Positions 10,914 to 22,389 of a DNA stretch of 64,000 bases are shown piece by piece. The first letter of the stretch is position 1, and each line of letters begins with the position of its first letter. The stretch spans positions 496,001 to 560,000 of the forward strand of contig JAACJP010000023.1 of assembly GCA_013368375.1 (NCBI GenBank). The letters are read 5' to 3'. The notes under the pieces are model-generated. The model had not been told where the DNA came from, did no database searches, and saw only the letters and a program-made list of their open reading frames with translations. A program made the position numbers and the translations under genes. This DNA comes from Tricholomella constricta. Taxonomy: Eukaryota; Basidiomycota; Agaricomycetes; Agaricales; Lyophyllaceae.

Positions 10914-13163
10914 ATGTCACTCGACGACAACGATCTCAAGTAGGTGCCCCATGCCACACTGGTTTCTTCGTTCACTCAACTTCTCTAAACAGTTACTCGA
11001 CGTCTTCAACTGACTGGCGTGCAAAATACAACGAAGTATATCCGTCTTCTCTCTTCCATTTCGAGGCTACTTCTCACTCTCTGCAAGGTGGCTGATATGT
11101 TGGCAGAAACTCGAACCGAACTGGATGACTTTCACCATGCGAGCAAGGAACTTGAAGCCGAATTGGAGAATGAGCTACAACGAACGGAAAAGGCCCAACA
11201 AGATTTGAAGGTCAAGGTTATCAGAGCGGAATCAGAGCGCGACGAATGGAAGGTGCGTCGCGAGTCCCTTCAAGGACGCCCACTAAATGGCTATTCGATG
11301 TAGAGCAAGTTCATGTCGCTTCAAACTAATCATAACACTACGACGGCATCTCTTCAGCGTGAGCTTGACAAAATACGTCAAGACTATCAACAGACAAAAA
11401 TTCAACTGCGAGACCTCGAGATGGGGAACGACGATCTGGAGCGCAATGAGCGAGCTGTTTCGTCCAGCTTAGCTGATATGGAAGCCAAATATTCGCGTGC
11501 TTTGGAAGAGAAGATTTTACTGGAGCATGAGCTGTTGGAGAAAGCCAGTCTCGAGGAGGAATCTCAACGACTTCGAGATGAACTGAGAGGTGCGTCAAAT
11601 CAACGAACTGTCAGAGTTATTTCTCACCCAAATCTCCTCTCATTATGCATAGACGCCAACGTTGAAATATCTATACTCAAAGACCAGGTTGCAGCTCAAG
11701 TCTCCATCCACTCTAATGCATCGTCGACTGCGGAAATATACGCTCCCCAAACTGAACTCCCTCACATCTCAGTCCCTTCTGAAGACGACCTTTTGAATAC
11801 TCCTCCTCCGCCAGATCTTCAGCTTGATGAATTGTCACCTAGCTCTGAAAGCCTTCCTTTGGCGGAATCAACCCCTCAGACCACTCCCAAGGCCCCAACA
11901 TATCTCGGTGGTCAATCAGCACTCCTCCAGCGCGCGGGCTTCCATCCCCACAGAGCCACCCCTCCCTCTAGCTCCACTCACGTCACACGGTCAACGACTC
12001 TTCCTTCGCTTTACACGTCGAGTCCTCGCACCCCTACTTCGCGGGCGTCAACGAAGCCACACAATGCTTCAACGAATACAATGTCGACGACAAACACAAC
12101 GTCGAAGAATAAGGGGGTTCAGATGGTGTCGGAGATGCGCGCACGTGTACGAAATCTTGAACAGAAGATTCATACCCGTGTGCCCAGATTACGCATGGGC
12201 AGTATAACGGGTAGACCCAACTCCAATTCGCTTACGCTATCCAGCCTAACGTCGAACGCGACATCGTCTTCATCGTCATCCTCGAGCAAGACTTCAACAG
12301 CCAAAACGAGTTGGGAAAGCCTCGGCCAGCGTCGGAGTGGGGATTCCAGACGGAGCAATGATAGTTGGTCCGAGAAGCAGCAGAAGGAGAGTGCAGGAGA
12401 TTCATCGGGTTGGGTTCTTATCATGGAGGATTCACCTTCACCACCGAAAGAGAAGGACAGACGGCGAGTATCAAGCCCTTCCGGAGGTCCGACTTCTTTC
12501 CGTCCGGCCGCATCGACCTCACTACAATCTCCTACATTTGGCTCCCATAAGCTCAATACCCCCGCTCAGAGCACTACGACACCTTGTTCTGGTATTCGCC
12601 GACCTCAGTCTCGTCTATCAGCTGGAAGTCTGAGTACTACCACGACAAGCTCCATTCCCACACCAACCTCACGTCCTGCGACACCCACATTCCTCCCTGT
12701 ACCATCCAGTGGCTTATACGCCCACGCCTCCACGGCTGGGATGACTGGTCTCAAACGCTCGACCGGTCCAGGTGGGCCAAATCCCTATTCTCAGGCCAAA
12801 CGGTCATCGCTGGGCTCCAGTAGCGCCAATCAGACCCCGGAAGCAAATCGTGAAAGACCTACAACCATGCCATCGCTTCTCAGGCCAGCTTCAGGTACAC
12901 CCTCATCTGGAACGAAGTACAATGACACAGGTAAAGCCCTACCACAATTGCCTGGGCTTCATACGAATATCACGATGAGGGCTTCATCGCGACCATCACC
13001 TTCTGTGAATGGGACGTCAGTTCTCGCACAAAGCCGCATAGGTCGACCAAGCACTGGTGGTCTCTCCGGCCGAAGGAGCACAGATGGCGCATATTCGGCT
13101 CTGGGCTTGAAGCCTGATTCCAGAACGAGGTCTGGAAGCACTTCGACTCCGCCGACTCGCTGA
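10914..13163 (+). CDS. NDE1: nuclear distribution protein NudE homologue
   Basis: Dynein/LIS1 adaptor for nuclear migration. Exons 10914-10939, 10993-11035, 11088-11252, 11304-11589 and 11653-13163 sum to 677 codons, giving 676 residues. The N-terminal coiled coil (roughly residues 15-190) carries the near-invariant NudE blocks KAQQDLKVKV, SERDEWKSKFMSLQ, GNDDLERNERA and DANVEISILKDQ. The long C-terminal half is low-complexity S/T/P-rich, matching the disordered tails of fungal NudE. Exon 1 holds only 26 coding nt. The fourth intron (11590-11652) is 63 nt, has no stop and stays in frame, so its retention would add 21 residues without breaking the protein. Confidence 0.92.
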
Positions 13164-13497
13164 GTTGTATCTTTTTTTTCAACATTTTTCTCGACTCGCA
13201 TTCTTGATTTCTACTACCACCCTGTACCTTGTTATTGAGTACTGGAATACTGACAGGGAACTCAGCAGTACTACTCCATTCTTTCATCTTCATTATGTAT
13301 TTTTCCATCGTGATGACCTTTATGACAGCCCTGGGTAGAAGTCCACAGACGAATAATCGAGTTTTGTAGCCCGACTGGCTTTCCATACACTACATGATAG
13401 TACTTATATCCATCCCCTACTTGTGGTGGTGTTCCGTTATATTATGTAATAATAAAGGGAGCAAAAATTGGAATGGACAACCTTGAGTTATTGCGAG
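13164..13497. other. intergenic, no gene seen
   Basis: The stretch of about 330 bp between NudE and ESS2 on the same strand is AT-rich with pyrimidine-rich patches. I see no conserved coding or RNA feature. It should hold the NudE 3' end and the ESS2 promoter. Confidence 0.5.
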
Positions 13498-15182
13498 ATG
13501 GACGTTCCAGCAACACCGCGCCCTGAACGTTCCTTGAACCGCCAGCTAGTGCTTGAAGAAGACGAGTACACTGAAGCCTTGTCGCATATCATAGCCCGCG
13601 ACTTCTTCCCATCGCTTGTCCACCTCGATGCCACAAACAATTACCTCGATGCCCTCCACTCGCGCGACCCGGACCTCATCAATGCCTCAGTGCGCCACCT
13701 GCAACAAATCAACAGCACACCGATACCCTCTTCCAGTCGACGAGCCCCCTACCAGTCACCCACACAGACACCTTACAGTTTCGGCCCCTCAGACACGCCG
13801 CTGCGTACACCCCGTGGAGAACCCCCCATCAAACGACAGAGGCTCAACGCCGATTTGGGTTTGGACGCCTTCCAAGCCCAGTATACGTCGGAAGACAACT
13901 CTAGCTTTACTCAGATACTGGATGACGAGAACCGGCAGCGCAAGGAGAAGTGGACGTGGGCGTGGGATGCACAGAAACGGGTAGAAGGACAGCGAGATAA
14001 GATGATAGAGGCCAGGGAGAGGATGCTAATAGAGGCGCCGCCAGTGATGGGTGTCAGGGAGCGGTTTGTAATCGAGGCGCCGCTAGTTGCTGGGCTTATT
14101 ACGGATGGACGGCAGGCGAAGGAGGCTGAAGCGGAGAAGAATGAAGAAGCAACGGAGGAAAAGGGTGAGGCGAAGGCGACTGGTGAGGGCAAGGAGCTTG
14201 TTCTTCGAGATAACAAGGATATTCCGGACGCTGCAGAGACGGATGTCATGGCTCCGAAAAAGGATACTCGTTCGGCGGGGGTGGATGGCTGGAGGTTCAG
14301 GGTATGCGACACAAACCACTTCTTACAACATATGTCTCATTCTCTTTATACAGGCGCGAAACTCCTTGATGTTCCCGCCAGATGCAGACGAGTCGCCATA
14401 TCATCCTACCAACTTGGCCGACGTTGCAACCAACCCGAAAGTCATCAAGTATGGAAATACGCGTTTACCTGAGTACGATCACTCATCTTCGAGCACTCGG
14501 GGGCAATCTGCACCGCCGAGCCCAACGAGAAGTCGAATAGACGCAGCCATTACCGGGACACCATGTAAGCGCATTTCCATTAGATATTACATGAACATTT
14601 CCTCAACATGACCATTTAGATCGTCCCAAGTCACCTACAGGCAACAACTTTTCCCTTGTACCCAACCTTCCATCCCCTACTGCGTCAGAACTTGGCCCGG
14701 CTGCGGTGAAACAGCTCATGACATGGGGAACACTTAACGCCACACCCCGGATAATATCTCAGTCCGACGATCCAGCCCTCCCGCCACCAAGCACCCCTTT
14801 CCATATACCAGCAATCACATCACGCGAAATGATCTCTCATAAATTATCTAACAAGGCATCGAGAAGCCTGCGTACTAAGGCTGGCTTACTGGGGCTGGGA
14901 CAAGCGGGCCGGACGCCAGGCGTTGGTATGTCAAGGACCCTCGCCGGAAAAAAAGGAGACATGGCGCCACCATCATGGACGCCACGACGTTCCGAGGCTG
15001 CTGGCAACTTGACCCCAGCCGCTAGGAGATTGCTGGAACGCACTACGATGGGGACTGCGGCAAGTAGGAGAGCTGAGGCTATGGAAAGGTCGGCTGGATG
15101 GGAAAGCGGAGTAAATCGCAAGGACAAGGACCTCAATCGGGTGCGGTGGACACCAACACCCAGTCCTGTCACTCGTAGATAG
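13498..15182 (+). CDS. ESS2: ESS2/DGCR14-type splicing factor
   Basis: Nuclear protein of the Es2/DGCR14 family (Bis1 in fission yeast), associated with the spliceosome. Three exons (13498-14301, 14354-14564, 14620-15182) sum to 526 codons, giving 525 residues. Diagnostic blocks are LEEDEYTEALSHIIARDFFP near the N-terminus, FTQILDDENRQRKEKWTWAW in the middle, and the late NSLMFPPDADESPYH. The late region contains REMISHKLSNKASRSLRTKAGLLG and a TPAARRLLERT segment. A 30-nt in-frame extension to an ATG at 13468 exists; the shorter start suits the family better. It converges on the FAM192A-type gene. Confidence 0.92.
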
Positions 15183-15386
15183 ATGCCATCATCCAAACCA
15201 GTTTCACACCCTATTATCTCAAATGTATCGTGGATGTACCTTGACGGCGATGATAATAGTCAAATTTCCAGGCAAGGCAGTGCGATCGAGTTCCATGTAG
15301 TAGGTCGATATTTCCGCCGCAAACCACTTGTGGTTCTGGGATACAATAATGAACCCAATGTTAGCTACGAGTAAGAGAAATCATGA

Positions 15387-16260
15387 TCATGAAACGGAGG
15401 TTTTCCGTCGCTTGGGATTTGGCGGCTCCGTTTCGTCCTTGCCCATTTCTGGTGTCGGCTTGTGAGAAGGCGGAGATGTCTTGACAGCAGTCACAGGTTT
15501 GGCCCTCCTTTTTACGATGACACCCTTGAGCGGCTTTTTAACATCTTTCCGTATGGTGGGGGTGACTGTAGGCGGCTTGGGAGCGATCGACGCCGAGATT
15601 GATAACAGTGGCGGAGGATTGTTGGCGGCATTCGTCCGCGCTGCGACAGCTCTGAAACACGATGAACGACGGGTGATATTTAATGAAAATACGACGTACT
15701 CCTTGAAACCTCTGACTTCCTCTCCATCTTTCTCCTTCCTCTGGCGTTCCTCTGCCTCTTGGCGTTCCCTTACGGAATCGAGAAACATAATCTCATCCTC
15801 TTCCAAGGCTCGGAACTGGTTGGCTTGAGGGAGCGTCCGTCTGAGGAACGCATGGAATGAATGCCAGCTATACTGTTAACACACCGAGTTTCGTCTTTTC
15901 CTCCCATTCCTCCTGTTTTGCAATCTTGCGAAGGATGTTTTAATAAGGCAAAGGCTGTATGTACGCTGTAATTACCTTGTTAGCAGCAAGTTTCTAGTCG
16001 ATCACCCGGAGATCCACAGCAGAAAGTCAATATACGTTTGTCCATGCGAGGCGCAGGCGAGTGCTCACTTCAGCAAGACTGCGGCCGTCATAGGAGTCTT
16101 CATGCTGCTGCTGTTGCTGGGGAGGCTCCTGACCTAGCCTTGCGTATGCTGCTTTCCATTGTTCGTCGCGTCGGGCCTTTGCGGTGTCAAGATCGTTCTG
16201 TGAGACAAAGCGGGAGCCCACCGGACCCGCAGAGAGGGAAGGGATGATGGATTCGTCCAT
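15387..16260 (-). CDS. FAM192A/Fyv6-type nuclear protein
   Basis: Small nuclear protein with the FAM192A (NIP30/PSME3IP1) N-terminal domain; the yeast relative Fyv6 acts in splicing. The first exon starts at 16260 and carries SRFVSQNDLDTAKARRDEQW and a short poly-Q stretch. The next exons carry QEEWEEKTKLGNQFRALEEDE followed by FLDSVRERQ, the family signature. The C-terminal part is basic and disordered and ends PKRRKTSVS. One intron lies at about 15706-15655; the introns between 16066 and 15930 were not fixed exactly. The gene is divergent from the four-TM membrane gene with 170 bp between starts. Whether it acts in splicing or proteasome regulation here is unknown. Confidence 0.82.
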
Positions 16261-16430
16261 GAGGGATGTGACGGACGCGTGACGGAGGTCGTCACGGCCA
16301 AGGAGGAGGGAAATCAGAAGTGGAAGTGACTGAGAGAGCATGGAATTTCAGTTGGTCTCATTGCCATCGCAGACGGTGTTGACGACGACAGCTCAACGTT
16401 GTCAACGGTGAAGCCCCCTTCAAGCCAGCC

Positions 16431-17909
16431 ATGTCCATGTCGCTCGTTCCTTCCACTACAAGCCTTCACCATACTTCAAGTCTGCGCAGCACCGTCCGCC
16501 GTCCGCCTCCACCTCCCATCTCCACCGTCATCACCACTCCACGTAACTAGCACACCCATACTTGTCTACTGCACCTCCACTGACTCGTGCCCTGCAGCTT
16601 GGGCCCGTGATGAGCCCCCCTCGCCCAAAGATCACACCACATCCCTCATTGAAGCCAATCACGCGACAGAGTCCCGCCCCTCCGATGTTGCCTCCTACAC
16701 CACCAGCAACCTCGACACATCTCGCTGGTGGTCTTTCACCCTTCCCCGTACCAATAGACATCAGCCACTCGCAGAGCCACCCCCCAAACCCGAGAGAAAG
16801 GGCCTCAAAGACCTTTCCATTTCCGCCTGGCTTCCAACATCGTCCTCTATCCGTGAAGGCCATTCTTTTCTTCGTAAAGAAAAGGAAAAGGAAAGGGATC
16901 CTGAGAATGCCCACCCCAATGGCGCTGCTGGCCGTGAATGGGGCATGTCAATAGCTCTCCCCACTCCGCCTGCCGCACCGTACACCCTAGCTCACAACGT
17001 CACCCCTGGATGGGATTCCCCGTGGTCACCCCGGATGGCCGCCCAAGGCCCGGTCCACAATCATGACAGAAACAGCTCATATGGTCTCAATCAAGTCGAC
17101 GACGACGAGTCCATTAGAAGCCTCAACACTACAAGTATTTGGTGCAGAAGAAAGCAGCGGCTTCGGGCATTCATCCTTACCAATACTTATGTCCCACTCG
17201 TACGTCCTATGGCTCTTTAGCAGTCTCTATCAGCTTCTGACTTTTCTTTTCTCTCGTATAGCTCTTTCGTTTCATCAATATCACCTTCACAACATCCGCC
17301 CTTGCGGTGGCCATTCATATCCGTAGAATGGAGCTTGACGGACATGCCATGGGGGCAGTGGGGAGTTCTCCGTACGTTGTTGGAAATACAACCTCTCCAT
17401 CAATCTCATCTCCCATTTATCCCTCCTAGGACCGTCGTCATCATTTTTGCCCCATTGACTCTGGTACATGTGATGGCCGCTATATATGTCAGTACGCGTG
17501 ATAGATGAACTGTCCTTGGTCTGATTCATCTTTTTCTCGGCAGCTCGAATACTTTGGCAGACCTCTTGGCCTTTGGCGAACATCAGGGAAACTTACGCAC
17601 ACACTCTCTGAAGTTCTCTTCATATGTGCCTGGTCCGCTGCCCTCTCCCTCTGCTTCGATAACTTCTTTACATCCCGCGTACCGTGTGCATCCCCTTCGA
17701 GCATGTCCTGGTACAACGAGCTACCCCGACCTCCAAGTATCTTGCCTAACTTTGAAGGCGGCCTTGGCGACCGAATTTGCGATTCCCAACTGGCCCTGAT
17801 CTGCCTCGTTGGCATAGGCCTTTTGGCTTACTGCACGAACCTCATTATCAGCCTTTTCAGAATATTCGAGAAAGTCAAATATCACCCCGCTGCTCCAATG
17901 CGAACGTAG
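16431..17909 (+). CDS. fungal four-TM membrane protein (MARVEL-like) with disordered N-terminus
   Basis: Five exons (16431-16542, 16598-17199, 17262-17371, 17430-17487, 17544-17909) sum to 416 codons, giving 415 residues. The first ~225 residues are disordered and rich in P, S and T. Four hydrophobic helices follow: one around FINITFTTSALAVAIHI, one around VVIIFAPLTLVHVMAAIY, one around VLFICAWSAALSLCF, and one around LALICLVGIGLLAYC. This spacing suits the fungal MARVEL-like membrane proteins. I do not recognise a specific member and give no function. A conserved-looking SPSSMSWYNELPRPPS loop lies between TM3 and TM4. Confidence 0.75.
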
Positions 17910-18206
17910 GACTTTATATATATTCGGAACACCAGAACTGTACTATTTATCGTGACCCACCCAACGCTCCACATTCATTTCAAAACACCCTCCCTATCCA
18001 TTTATACATAACACCTTAATGTGTGTACCTAGTGTACGTTAGCTGGTCTTTTGCAATAAGCAAGAATCTTACCTTGAACCTGAGGAACGTGACTTCGGTA
18101 ATAGCATTAAGTCATTCGCACGGCTGCATTCTTTGCGCTACTTCCTAGACGAGGCTCGCTCGAAATGAACACCTTTTAGATAACTTGGACAGTCATCATT
18201 CTAGAG

Positions 18207-19792
18207 ATGGACACCTTGCTTGATATTTCTTCCCGCAGGACCTCAGTCGTGAGGTCAATATCAAGGCTGCGGGGCAACTCGCCGAGCCCCATTCAAATGC
18301 TCCTCGAGCAGCGAAATTATGCTCTGGGCATCGTCCTCCTCCTAGTTGTCGTCTTCCTATGGACTGCATCCAACTTTGTTACCCAGGTGAATCCGTCTTG
18401 CATCGTTGCAATTGAGCCAGGGCTGAGATGTTGGTATCGGGATATCCTAGGACATTTTTAAGGGTGGTTTCGATAAGCCTTTCCTGTGAGTCGAACGTTC
18501 CCCTACAACTTTCAGCCTTACTGTTTGACCGGACAGGGTTACTTATCTGAACACGAGCGCATTTTCGCTCTATCTTCTCCCTTTCCTTGCCAAAAGAGGG
18601 TGGTCGCAATGGACGAGGACTGATAGATCCCGTACACGTAAAGCATCTCTTCTTGCATCTTCACGTCCACTTATACCTGCTTACAATTCAAATAGATGTG
18701 GGATACGACCCGCTAGGGACGGTGCCAGAACTAGTGGTCGGACATCCTGTTGAGGATGAGGTATGTCATAACAGCTTGGACTAACTCATAACCAGCCTTG
18801 CTCAATCTAATTCTAGCCACAGTCCTCCTTTGTAAAGCATTGCTTATCCCCTCTTACTATCAGGGAGACCATCGATCTGGCGTTCGTCTTTTGCTTCCTC
18901 TGGTTTATAGCCAACTGGTCCGTAAACGCGTCCCTCAATTATACCAGTGTAGCAAGTGCCACGATACTATCCAGTATGAGCGGTATGTCGAGTGAATAAT
19001 CAAACATCAGTCCCAGATTCATCCTTGAGTTCCTAGGTCTTTTCACCTTGGCGATTGGCAGAATATTTCTCGTAGAAGCCCTTACGGCAGCAAAAGTCCT
19101 TGCTGTGCTTGCGAGGTAGAAACTTCCTCTCTCAGCGCATCATCCAATTCATACACTTCAACTTGTAGCTTTGGAGGGGTTATTCTCGTTTCTCTCTCTG
19201 ATTCGTCCTCTTCTCCTCAACCAGTACAAGGACAAGCTGAACAACCCTTACTGGGCGACATGTTGGCGCTCATCTCTGCCGTAGTCTATGCTCTATATGT
19301 TATTCTGCTCAAAGTTCGCATCCACACCGAGTCCAGGATTGATATGCAGCTATTCTTTGGTTTCGTTGGCCTGTTCAACGTCCTTACCTGCTGGATTATC
19401 GGTGTCGTTCTTCATATTACTGGCATTGAGCGGTTCGAACTGCCAACTACCCGGGCGGCAATCGGCGCAATCCTCCTCAACGTGAGTGGAAGTTCTCTTG
19501 TATATTCAACTATCAGCTTACAAGCCCCTAGATGTTCATCACTCTGACTAGCGATTATCTCTACGTTCTCGCAATGCTCAAGACCACGCCTCTAGTTGTG
19601 ACGATAGGCCTAAGCCTTACGATACCCCTCGCCGTCGTTGGAGATTTCCTGCTTGGTAAAACTACCAGAGGGTTGGTTTTAGTGGGGGCATTGCTGGTGA
19701 TAGCAAGTTTTGTGGTGGTGGGGCTAGATGATGCTAGATCTCGCTCTCATAAAGTGGACACTTCGTCGATACCTGACGACTTGGAAAATTAG
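18207..19792 (+). CDS. SLC35F/DMT-superfamily membrane transporter
   Basis: Polytopic transporter related to SLC35F5 and yeast YML018C-type vacuolar proteins (drug/metabolite transporter superfamily). The N-terminus contains a hydrophobic helix (YALGIVLLLVVVFLWTAS) followed by the family motif QDIFKGGFDKPFLVTYLNTS across the first introns. Later come FCFLWFIANWSVNASLNYTS, VASATILSSMSG and two C-terminal DMT repeats up to residue-level motifs KTTPLVVTIGLSLTIPLA. About ten TM helices are expected. At least five introns are inferred from frame changes near 18400-19540; not every boundary was fixed. The substrate is unknown. The coding end at 19792 is followed by a gene-poor stretch. Confidence 0.85.
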
Positions 19793-20172
19793 AACATTAG
19801 CTCACAATATTGTACCCGATAAAATAGTATAATCTCGGCAGGTGCGATCTGTAGGATGGATCTATTAATGGATGTATCACCCGCAGCGGTCATGAAGAAG
19901 AACAAGCGGGGCGCGTACTACATACACAGCATCTAATATATGTTACGGACACAGGCAAACCATAACTGTTGTACGTAGTACACTGAGCTGTGACCAGATG
20001 TGATGAAAATGAAGATCTATGCACTTCTTGGGGAGAAGTCATCAATAATGTGGCCCGGCAACTCTCCATTTGATAGCTAATGCTGAGCTATGACAGTGAA
20101 AATATATGGTTGAATATATGGTTAAGTTTTTTATAAGTTTGCTGGTGAGCTCCTGACAAGGCGATAGCAGCG
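19793..20172. other. intergenic, no gene seen
   Basis: About 380 bp downstream of the transporter gene, AT-rich, with no conserved coding or RNA structure recognised. Confidence 0.4.
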
Positions 20173-20451
20173 ATGCCTAGCGAGAATGAATCCCAAAGAC
20201 ACGATGGCATTTTTGTTGCCGTTATAATATTGATGTGGGCTACGCCTCTGTACGCGATTTGCGTTCCGGAGACTTCCCATGGGACATGCATTAGCTTGCG
20301 TACAGTCATATTGTTATGGGCTACGCCTTTTGCATGCTCTTTCGCAATGCTGAGACTTCCCGTATATCAAATCAAGATTGTGGTCATGGGTGCTGGGGTT
20401 TTGACTGACGCATGTACTGTTGAAATTGAGTTTGTTGTTGCCCATAAATAA
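20173..20451 (+). CDS. possible small two-hydrophobic-segment protein with internal duplication
   Basis: An open frame of 92 residues with ATG start and stop, lying just upstream of SLX9. It contains two hydrophobic segments with the same pattern, VIILMWATPLYA and VILLWATPFACS, 27 residues apart. The DNA shows the same duplication: ATATTG-x-T-x-TGGGCTACGCC at 20227 and again at 20308, each followed by GAGACTTCCC after roughly 40 nt. No family is recognised. It may be an orphan gene or non-coding repeat DNA. Confidence 0.25.
   Translation: MPSENESQRHDGIFVAVIILMWATPLYAICVPETSHGTCISLRTVILLWATPFACSFAMLRLPVYQIKIVVMGAGVLTDACTVEIEFVVAHK
20227..20362. repeat. imperfect 81-bp tandem duplication
   Basis: Two diverged copies of a unit of about 54 conserved bases begin at 20227 and 20308. 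Both share the blocks TGGGCTACGCCT and GAGACTTCCC. The 81-bp period is a multiple of three. Confidence 0.6.
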
Positions 20452-20478
20452 ATAGACTTAACGTCGAGCTGTTTGGAC

Positions 20479-21316
20479 ATGGTGAGTTTTCTTTTTCTCT
20501 TCAGACGTGCGATGCTCTAATCATCAGGTTTTTAACAGCCAAAAGAACGTCGTAGGCGTAGTGGTGCGCATGAACCATCAGTGAAACTCGCGAAGCGCGA
20601 ATTTGCTGTCCAGGATAACGCTGTTGAGCATATTAAGATTGGCGATGCGATCAAGGCTACAGTGCGTCCTCCGTCGCAGGTCGCTCTCGCACTTTGTAGT
20701 TGACCTCAATTTTAGGGCACAGAGATTCTGGAGAGCTTATCGGCACCTGAGCCTCGCCCTGTTTTGAAGAAAAAGGAGAAAATGCAGGCCAAACACGAAG
20801 CATTCCTAGAACGTATGATTGTTCACATTTTTTTTCGACACGTACTCACTCTCCGTGTCCTGAAGGCCTGGAGACCTCCAGCTCGCCCTACTCCAAATCC
20901 CATGCTCGCCGAGTGAAGCGCAAGGCAAAAGAACAGATCGCCAATGGTTTAAGCGAAATGCAAGTTGCGATTGCGGCTCTAGACGAAGATATTCCAATCA
21001 CGGTCCAAGAGTCCGTAAAGAACGCTGCGGAGTCAAGTCAAGAACCTCTTTACAATGCACATGTCAAGCCTGGGATGATTGGTGAAGGAAAGAAGGTGCC
21101 TCTTTCCAAATCGCAGCGCAAGCGTGCTCTGTGCGTCTACCTTGCTCCTAACATTCGAGTCGCATCTATTGAACTCTTGATGGCATGTACAGTCAAATGG
21201 AGCAAGTTCGACATCCCTTGATCCTTTCCAATCCCGCATTTGCGGCCAATCCATTCCAGACAATACGAACCCATGCTCAAAACACGCTTGTCAAGCGCCA
21301 CGTCCCCAAGAAGTGA
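20479..21316 (+). CDS. SLX9: ribosome biogenesis protein SLX9
   Basis: Pre-40S assembly factor of the Slx9 family. Coding exons are 20479-20481 (ATG only), 20539-20661, 20716-20812, 20866-21130 and 21193-21316. They sum to 204 codons, giving 203 residues. The N-terminus is very basic (PKERRRRSG). Other blocks are KREFAVQDNAV, the central basic SKSHARRVKRKAKEQ, and the diagnostic end PLSKSQRKRAL, RHPLILSNPAFAANPFQTIR and HAQNTL. The last block is built only when the 62-nt intron at 21131-21192 is removed. The acceptor of exon 4 is GAAG. The start codon is isolated in its own coding exon. It converges on the ankyrin gene, with 210 bp between stops. Confidence 0.9.
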
Positions 21317-21526
21317 GAACGTATCAAGCAATAATACACCATATTCCATCGTCAGTTTCCTTACCTTCTAATGATGTAACACATCTTGATGTCCTAAGCC
21401 CGAAAGTCTTGACATACATGAGCCAGAGCAGGAAACGACCCATAAAGTGGGCCAGTCATTCTCCAACGGCAAATAAGGTTTATGCAAAGGGATATGATGG
21501 ATATGAATCCGACAGTATGTCTAACT

Positions 21527-22103
21527 CTAAAGAGCGCTCGGCGGAGTGGGGACTTCAGAGCCTATGTCGCCCTCCTTTGCACCCAGAACTTCCATCAGCT
21601 CCTTTCTCCCGAACATGTGCGCTGCTTGAATGGCATTCGGTGTTCCAAGACGAGGATCGGCGCCTTTCTCTGCTAATGCTCGCACGACATCATCGTGCGC
21701 CTTGAACACCGCACCCGCGATCATAGACTGGCCGAGGTCATTTAATCGATTGGGATCTGCCTCGCGCTTGAGCAATTCCTTCGTGAGCTCAGCGTGACCC
21801 GCATATGCAGCCAGCATCAACAATGTGTTTCCTAGCCGTAATATAAGCTGGGTCTCAATGTTTTAGCTTCATATTGATTTGAACCGAAAGGAACCTTTAT
21901 CATTTGTGAGATTGACAGGCAAACCGGCGTCGATGGCGGCCAGGAGCAGTGCAGAATCACCAGTCCGCGCTGCCTCGAACATCCGACGGGCAAAGTCGAT
22001 CGTCTCCGCCGGCAATTCAGAAACCGCTGAAGGGCTTACTTGTGCCTGTGCTCCTGGATCAATCGAGAAATATTAGGCTTATTACTAGTAGCCGACAGAC
22101 CAT
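21527..22103 (-). CDS. small ankyrin-repeat protein
   Basis: Short ankyrin protein of about 145 residues. The inferred first coding exon is the ATG alone (22103-22101), joined to an exon starting at 22044 (AQVSPSAVSELPAE). A further intron lies near 21885-21832. The ankyrin repeats read ARTGDSALLLAAIDAGLPVN, NTLLMLAAYAGHAELTKELL with READPNRLN, and then a repeat around GADPRLGTPNAIQAAHMFG. This resembles the compact fungal single-domain ankyrin proteins; no enzyme domain is present. Partner and role are unknown. The isolated ATG exon is supported by reading frame only, so an alternative start is possible. Confidence 0.72.
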
Positions 22104-22389
22104 TTCGATATTTAGGACAGGTTTAGGGACTCGCAAATAGCTAGGTGTGTCAAGAAACCTCACCTGAAGACCTGAGTAATCTTCCGGATACCTGTTTGTA
22201 CCTGTTTGATGTTCGAAGGGAAGCCTCGGAATGTAGAAAGTTATCGTTCCAAGAACAAGTGGTATAAGAATTAAGGAGCAAATGCATGCTGAACATATAT
22301 ATAGGTTGGTATATGGCGCGAAAGGAAAAGAAACGAACAAAAGTTTATTCAGCAGACAAAGCAGGGAAGGCCTGCCTTGTCTTTCAACG

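Noticed and set aside
16562..16954. Alternative proline-rich frame in the first part of the four-TM gene
   Set aside because: The other frame joins without a break to exon 3 and its TM helices; this one has no continuation.
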